A stretch of 64,000 nt of DNA from an uncultured Christensenella sp. GTDB taxonomy: Bacteria > Bacillota_A > Clostridia > Christensenellales > Borkfalkiaceae. The notes below the pieces were generated by a model. The model was not told where the DNA came from, searched no databases, and was given only the letters and a program-made list of their open reading frames with translations. Shown one piece after another: positions 60,419 through 64,000 of this stretch. The translations under genes were made by a program, and so were the position numbers. The stretch covers positions 99,293 through 163,292 of the forward strand of contig CAJTTC010000003.1 of NCBI GenBank assembly GCA_910579295.1, read 5' to 3'. Every line of letters begins with the position of its first letter. Position 1 is the first letter of the stretch.

Positions 60419-60448
60419 ATTATAAACCGTCTCACACACCTTTGTCAA
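60419..60448 (-). promoter_or_regulatory. Promoter of the ylxM-ffh block, with inverted repeat
   Basis: Minus-strand TTGACA (60448-60443) and TATAAT (60424-60419), 18-base spacer. The -35 is part of an inverted repeat TTGTCAAG (60442-60449) / CTTGACAA (60458-60465), which could be an operator. Confidence 0.75.
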
Positions 60449-60539
60449 GCATTTTTACTTGACAATTTTTTATAAAAATCGGTCAATGAACGTCAGTGCA
60501 ACCGAAAAATATTATATTTAAATTATCTTTAAAAGCGTA

Positions 60540-60568
60540 TTGACTAAACCCGACAAATGTGATAAACT
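60540..60568 (+). promoter_or_regulatory. Promoter of the small protein and LRR gene
   Basis: TTGACT (60540-60545) and TAAACT (60563-60568), 17-base spacer. Confidence 0.7.
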
Positions 60569-60588
60569 GACATACAGAGGTTTTTACA

Positions 60589-60819
60589 ATGAGAAAAGTA
60601 ATAGACGGAACCACGTACGACACGCAGTCCTCAACGCTCGATAAAAAGTTTACGTTCGGCGCGCCCGGCGACGCTACCGGCTATGAAGAAACGCTGTACA
60701 TTACCTTTAACGGCAAATATTTTATTTACACTAACGGCGGAGCTCAGTCCAAATACCCGCACGAGGATATAACGCCCATTGCAAGGGAACAGGTGCGCGA
60801 TTGGGTTATGTCCCACTGA
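60589..60819 (+). CDS. Small conserved protein of unknown function
   Basis: 76 residues: RKVIDGTTYDTQSSTL then YEETLYITFNGKYFIYTNGG and a helical end with W72. Resembles small beta proteins of gut Firmicutes known only as hypothetical. ATG at 60589 follows AGAGG. The LRR gene begins 32 bases later on the same strand, so they are probably one transcript. Confidence 0.8.
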   Translation: MRKVIDGTTYDTQSSTLDKKFTFGAPGDATGYEETLYITFNGKYFIYTNGGAQSKYPHEDITPIAREQVRDWVMSH

Positions 60820-60851
60820 TTTAGCGGATTTTTTTATTATCGGAGTCACTT

Positions 60852-62363
60852 ATGATAATTTGTGAAAATTGCGGAGCGGAATTGCCCGACGGTGCAAAAT
60901 TTTGCCATAACTGCGGCAACACGGTTGCGGACGTTCCCGTAAAACAGGACTTGGGCGAGAAGTGCGCCTATTTCAAGGCGGACGGCTTGCGCTATGCAAT
61001 TTTAAACGGCGAGGCGGTCGTGTTCAATCAGCTCGGCGAATGTGCGGAGACGGTAACAGTGCCCGATGTCGTTAACTATAACGGAAAAGTTTACGACGTT
61101 ACGGCAATTTCAAAGGACGCGTTTAAGGGCTGCAAAAGGTTATCGCAAATTGTCACGGGCAACAAAGTTACCGAGATTGGCGAAGAGGCTTTTTCGGGCT
61201 GTACAATATTGAAGAGCATAACGATAGGCGAGGGCGTAAAGGCTATCGGCAAAGAGGCTTTTTCGGGCTGTACAATATTGAAGAGCATAACGATAGGCAA
61301 GGGCGTAAAGACTATCGGCGAAGACGCGTTTGCCGGCTGTGAAAAGTTGACGCGCGTAAATTATACGGGAGATTTAAAAAATTGGTGCGAGATAGACGGA
61401 CTTAATTTCCTGATGACGTCAAGCGACAGAGCTTTGTTTGTGGACGGCAAAAAATTAGAGGGTCAAATAGCCATTCCCGACGGCGTAAAGAAAATCGGTA
61501 GCGGCGCGTTTAGATACTGCAATAAAATTACGGATATAGTTATTCCCAAAAGCGTGACAAGTATAGGTGATAACGCGTTTGATTGTTGCAATAACCTCAA
61601 AATGATTTGCTATACGGGCAATCTGGCGGGCTGGTGCGGAATTGAAGGACTGTACGCGTTAATGAAAACGGGGCGCGCCATATATATCGACGGCAAGGAG
61701 CTTTCGGGAGATTTGGTAATTCCCGACGGCGCGAAGAGTATAGGTGCTGATGCGTTTAGGGGTTGCAGTGGACTTACAAGTATAACAATACCCGACAGCG
61801 TGACTAGTATAGGTGCGCGTGCGTTCGCTGCTTGCAGTGGACTTAAAAGCATAACTATACCGAACAGCGTGACGAGTATAGGTTATCGTACATTCTATAA
61901 TTGCAGCAGGCTTACAAGCGTAACTATACCAAACAGTGTGACGAGTATAGGTGCTGATGCGTTCTGGGGTTGCAGTGGACTTACAAGTATAACCATACCC
62001 GACGGCGTGACGAGTATAGGTAGTAGCGCGTTCCGTGATTGCAGTGCGCTTACAAGTATAACCATACCCGACAGCGTGACGAGTATAGGTAGTAGCGCGT
62101 TCCGTGATTGCAGTGCGCTTACAAGTATAACTATACCAAACAGTGTGACGAGTATAGGCAATTGTGCGTTCGAGGGTTGCAGTCAATTGAAAAAAATATA
62201 TTACAAGGGCACGAAAGAGGATTGGGCGAAGATAGGCATAGGCACGGAAGCAATCGCCCATAAAGTGAAAATATGTTATTATTCAGAAAACAAGCCCAAG
62301 TTGAGTTTAACAACTAAGTATTGGCATTTCGCCGCCGACGGGAAAACGCCCGAAATCTGGTAA
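60852..62363 (+). CDS. Zinc-ribbon leucine-rich-repeat (BspA/LRR_5) protein
   Basis: 503 residues. N-terminal zinc ribbon CENCGAELPDGAKFCHNCG (residues 4-22). About 12 LRR_5 repeats follow (consensus SIGxxAFxxCxxLTSITIPDSVT, 23 residues) up to about 455. There is no signal peptide, so unlike surface BspA proteins it is probably cytoplasmic, as the zinc ribbon also suggests. Within 61740-62180 the repeats are almost identical in DNA, a sign of recent expansion. ATG at 60852 follows GGAG. Role unknown. Confidence 0.88.
   Translation: MIICENCGAELPDGAKFCHNCGNTVADVPVKQDLGEKCAYFKADGLRYAILNGEAVVFNQLGECAETVTVPDVVNYNGKVYDVTAISKDAFKGCKRLSQIVTGNKVTEIGEEAFSGCTILKSITIGEGVKAIGKEAFSGCTILKSITIGKGVKTIGEDAFAGCEKLTRVNYTGDLKNWCEIDGLNFLMTSSDRALFVDGKKLEGQIAIPDGVKKIGSGAFRYCNKITDIVIPKSVTSIGDNAFDCCNNLKMICYTGNLAGWCGIEGLYALMKTGRAIYIDGKELSGDLVIPDGAKSIGADAFRGCSGLTSITIPDSVTSIGARAFAACSGLKSITIPNSVTSIGYRTFYNCSRLTSVTIPNSVTSIGADAFWGCSGLTSITIPDGVTSIGSSAFRDCSALTSITIPDSVTSIGSSAFRDCSALTSITIPNSVTSIGNCAFEGCSQLKKIYYKGTKEDWAKIGIGTEAIAHKVKICYYSENKPKLSLTTKYWHFAADGKTPEIW
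61740..62180 (+). repeat. 69-base tandem repeats within the LRR gene
   Basis: Units encoding TSITIPxSVTSIGxxAFxxCSxL are nearly identical; two adjacent copies (near 62000-62125) differ by only a few bases. Length variation by recombination is likely. Confidence 0.8.
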
Positions 62364-62391
62364 AAACAGGAACAAAAAATTTAAATAATCA

Positions 62392-62421
62392 GCGCTCTGC
62401 GGCAGTACTGCCGCAGAGCGC
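62392..62421. terminator. Perfect 30-base palindromic terminator
   Basis: GCGCTCTGCGGCAGT followed by its exact complement, then TTTTTAA. It lies between convergent LRR and degV genes. Confidence 0.95.
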
Positions 62422-62429
62422 ATTTTTAA

Positions 62430-63278
62430 TTATGATTTTACAAAGAACGCCACTCCTATCGCTCCCGCTCCTATATGCGTGCCTATCGTACTGCCTATCA
62501 TATAGGTCGGCAAAAACTCCGTTTGCCCCTCCCAAAGCGCGCGGCTGTCCTCGATATAGTTGCTCAGCATTCTCGTATCCGCACCCGAGTACATCACCCC
62601 GAGAGGCATACCGAAGTCCACTCCCTTTTCGTTTACAAGTTTATTTAAAAGGTTGTTGCTCTTTTTCGAGCCTATCGCCTTGCCGACAAGCTTCACCTCG
62701 CCGCCGATTAAGCCTATTACGGGCTTGATTGAGAGCACGTTGCCCGCAAACGCCGTCAGCGGCGATATCCTGCCGCCCTTTTTAAGATATTCGAGAGTGT
62801 CGAGCACGGCAAGCACGTTAATTCTGCCCTTGACCCTGTTCAGCTCTTCGGCAATTTCAGAGCCGCTCCTGCCCTCGGAAACCAACCGCAACGCATATTG
62901 ACACAGCAACCGCTCGCCCGTGCTCGCGTTAAGGCTGTCGACGGCGTGCACTCTTCCGCCGAACTTCTGCGCCGCCTGCGCCGCGTTGAAGTAAGTCCCC
63001 GAAAGTCCCGACGAAATGGTAATCGCCACCACCTCGCTTCCTTCCGCGGTAAGCCGTTCGTACTCCTCCTCGAATTGAGCGGGATTTATCTGGCTGGTGT
63101 GCGGAAGCTCCTTTGCCTGCGCAAGCTTAGAAAAAAACTCCTCTCCCGAAAGGTCAACGCCGTCGAGATACTCCCCGTCGGCGAACGTAATCTTCATTGG
63201 CAACAGCCTAACGCCGAGCTCCTCCGCCTCTTTTAAATCTATATCCGAAGCCGAATCGACTAAAATTTTAACCGCCAT
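62430..63278 (-). CDS. DegV-family fatty-acid-binding protein
   Basis: 282 residues: KILVDSASDIDLKEAEE at the N-terminus, HTSQINPAQF, AITISSGLSGTYFNA and LDTLEYLKKGGRIS, all DegV signatures. Members bind fatty acids and feed fatty-acid kinase. I chose ATG at 63278 (MAVKILVD) rather than 63332, which overlaps marR. It follows the MarR gene within two bases, so MarR probably controls it. Confidence 0.92.
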   Translation of the reverse strand: MAVKILVDSASDIDLKEAEELGVRLLPMKITFADGEYLDGVDLSGEEFFSKLAQAKELPHTSQINPAQFEEEYERLTAEGSEVVAITISSGLSGTYFNAAQAAQKFGGRVHAVDSLNASTGERLLCQYALRLVSEGRSGSEIAEELNRVKGRINVLAVLDTLEYLKKGGRISPLTAFAGNVLSIKPVIGLIGGEVKLVGKAIGSKKSNNLLNKLVNEKGVDFGMPLGVMYSGADTRMLSNYIEDSRALWEGQTEFLPTYMIGSTIGTHIGAGAIGVAFFVKS

Positions 63279-63279
63279 A

Positions 63280-63726
63280 TCACTCAACCGCCCCGTCGCA
63301 TATTTTTTGCAGGTTAGCCGAAACGAGGTCAAGGCTTCTGTAAAAGATTTCCCTGTCGCCGTCGCTCAGCCCCCGACTCGCCTCAACAAGAATACTGTCC
63401 ACCCTCTCGGCGAGATATCTGCCCGCCTCCGCTCCCTTTTCGGTGAGAGCCAACGGACTTCTGTACCTCTTTGCCGCCGTACTTTCGCAGTTGACGTAGC
63501 CCTCCCTGCACAGAAAATCGACGGCGCGCGAAACCGCCGCCTTGTCCTCGTCGCACACGTCGCAAAGCTCCCTTGCCGTCAGCGGACTTTCGGAGCGATA
63601 CAGATAGTAAAGACAGGAAACGTGAGCGCCCTTTAACCCGAGCTTCGACGTTTCACCGCTCTTAATTCTGTGTATGTTTCTTACAATCCTGTTGACAAGT
63701 ATAGTAAATTTACTGAATCTATCCAT
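63280..63726 (-). CDS. MarR-family transcriptional regulator
   Basis: 148 residues, winged helix: GAHVSCLYYLYRSESPLTARELCDVCDEDKAAVSRAVDFL and the wing YVNCESTAAKRYRSPLALTEKG. ATG at 63726 follows AGAGGTG. A palindrome over its own start region (63738-63755) suggests autoregulation. It precedes degV in one unit. Confidence 0.93.
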   Translation of the reverse strand: MDRFSKFTILVNRIVRNIHRIKSGETSKLGLKGAHVSCLYYLYRSESPLTARELCDVCDEDKAAVSRAVDFLCREGYVNCESTAAKRYRSPLALTEKGAEAGRYLAERVDSILVEASRGLSDGDREIFYRSLDLVSANLQKICDGAVE

Positions 63727-63737
63727 CTATACACCTC

Positions 63738-63755
63738 TTGTTGACACGTCAACAA
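63738..63755. promoter_or_regulatory. Probable MarR operator
   Basis: TTGTTGAC-AC-GTCAACAA: eight-base arms pair perfectly around two bases, directly downstream of the -10 over the likely transcription start. Confidence 0.75.
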
Positions 63756-63759
63756 GTAT

Positions 63760-63788
63760 ATTGTATTGCATAGCTCTTACTTTGTCAA
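63760..63788 (-). promoter_or_regulatory. Promoter of marR-degV
   Basis: Minus-strand TTGACA (63788-63783) and TACAAT (63765-63760), 17-base spacer. Confidence 0.8.
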
Positions 63789-63872
63789 CTAAAAAACCGC
63801 CCTTTTTTAACCCGCGTTTTTGAGGGCGACCCATATTAATCTTTAAAATTTTAAAAGCTCCCTACGGTTGAC

Positions 63873-64000
63873 TGTGATATGCACCCCAAAAGTTAGACAC
63901 TTTTGGAGGTGCATATTTTTATGTCAAGGAAAAAGAAATTTAACACAAAGTACTCGCCAGAATTCAAGATAGCTGTTATAATGGATATGCGTGAAAACCA
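63873..64000 (+). mobile_element. Left end of an IS3-family insertion sequence
   Basis: The terminal sequence TGATATGCACCCCAAAAGTTAG (trimmed here) has the form of IS3-group inverted repeats, followed by a small hairpin around AAAAG..CTTTT and the start of orfA. The right end lies beyond the window. Exact left boundary (63873-63875) is uncertain. Confidence 0.75.
63921..64000 (+). CDS. IS3-family transposase OrfA, N-terminal part
   Basis: ATG at 63921 follows TTTTGGAGGTGC. The visible 26 codons read MSRKKKFNTKYSPEFKIAV and then MDMREN, the helix-turn-helix start of IS3/IS150-type OrfA, which binds the IS ends. The gene continues past 64000. Confidence 0.85.
   Translation, partial: MSRKKKFNTKYSPEFKIAVIMDMREN

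Overview
The window looks like a chromosomal segment of an uncultured gut Clostridia (Bacillota), possibly near Christensenellales. I infer this from a Bacillus/Clostridium-type housekeeping order (ylxM-ffh-rpsP-khpA-rimM-trmD-rbgA-rnhB, then comM-dprA-topA-trmFO-hslV-hslU), folate-type TrmFO, an extended L27 N-terminus, anaerobic NrdD/NrdG, a K+-dependent membrane pyrophosphatase and mid-range GC with AT-rich islands. No tRNA, rRNA or CRISPR array was seen. Species cannot be named from the sequence alone.

Layout. 1-2300: the 5' part of a ribosomal-protection tetracycline resistance gene with its attenuator leader, lying against the 3' end of rlmD, a known type of target for integrative elements. 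2308-10774: rlmD, three small conserved genes, trpS, an HtrA-like lipoprotein protease and hppA. 10.9-14.75 kb: a decayed Tn4451-like mobilizable transposon (frameshifted large serine recombinase, TnpW-like ORF, truncated MobV relaxase, oriT-like hairpins), next to a fragment of a GltD/PreT-like oxidoreductase. 14.9-20.3 kb: a Sel1-repeat protein, an XRE regulator and a three-gene unit with a zinc-ribbon protein, an SPFH/zinc-ribbon protein and an unrecognised protein. 20.4-24.7 kb: glycogen branching enzyme and a GH13 amylase. 24.8-31.4 kb: YitT protein, rplU-rpmA, an acetyltransferase, an AraC remnant, an XRE protein with a five-residue glycine repeat, an SLC6-type transporter and dut. 31.4-34.4 kb: nrdG and nrdD behind NrdR-like boxes. 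34.5-39 kb: a NYN protein, an HNH protein and a vitamin B6 locus (MocR regulator, ECF S component, pyridoxal kinase). 39-42.7 kb: a membrane protein, two CobW-type GTPases and a DUF2188 protein. 42.9-44.1 kb: an AT-rich island with two unknown genes and a candidate structured RNA. 44.1-60.4 kb: the housekeeping block, all on the minus strand. 60.5-64 kb: a small protein, a zinc-ribbon leucine-rich-repeat protein, DegV, MarR and the left end of an IS3-family element.

The most unusual signals are non-coding. One is an intergenic repeat family (two copies at 37.35-37.47 kb, two at 54.69-54.80 kb) with an invariant 15-base core followed by a small hairpin whose stem changes by compensating pairs. 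Another is a promoter-driven stretch at about 43.97-44.10 kb that folds into successive hairpins with UUCG and GAAA loops. Other repeats mark the edges of accessory DNA: a 36-base hairpin shared by 14.7 and 42.9 kb, a 19-base palindrome at 11.2 and 20.4 kb, a 32-base direct repeat at 28.26 and 29.60 kb, and a family near 10.9 and 26.0 kb.

Positions come from reading the sequence by eye. Family assignments rest on recognised motifs; no database search was possible.
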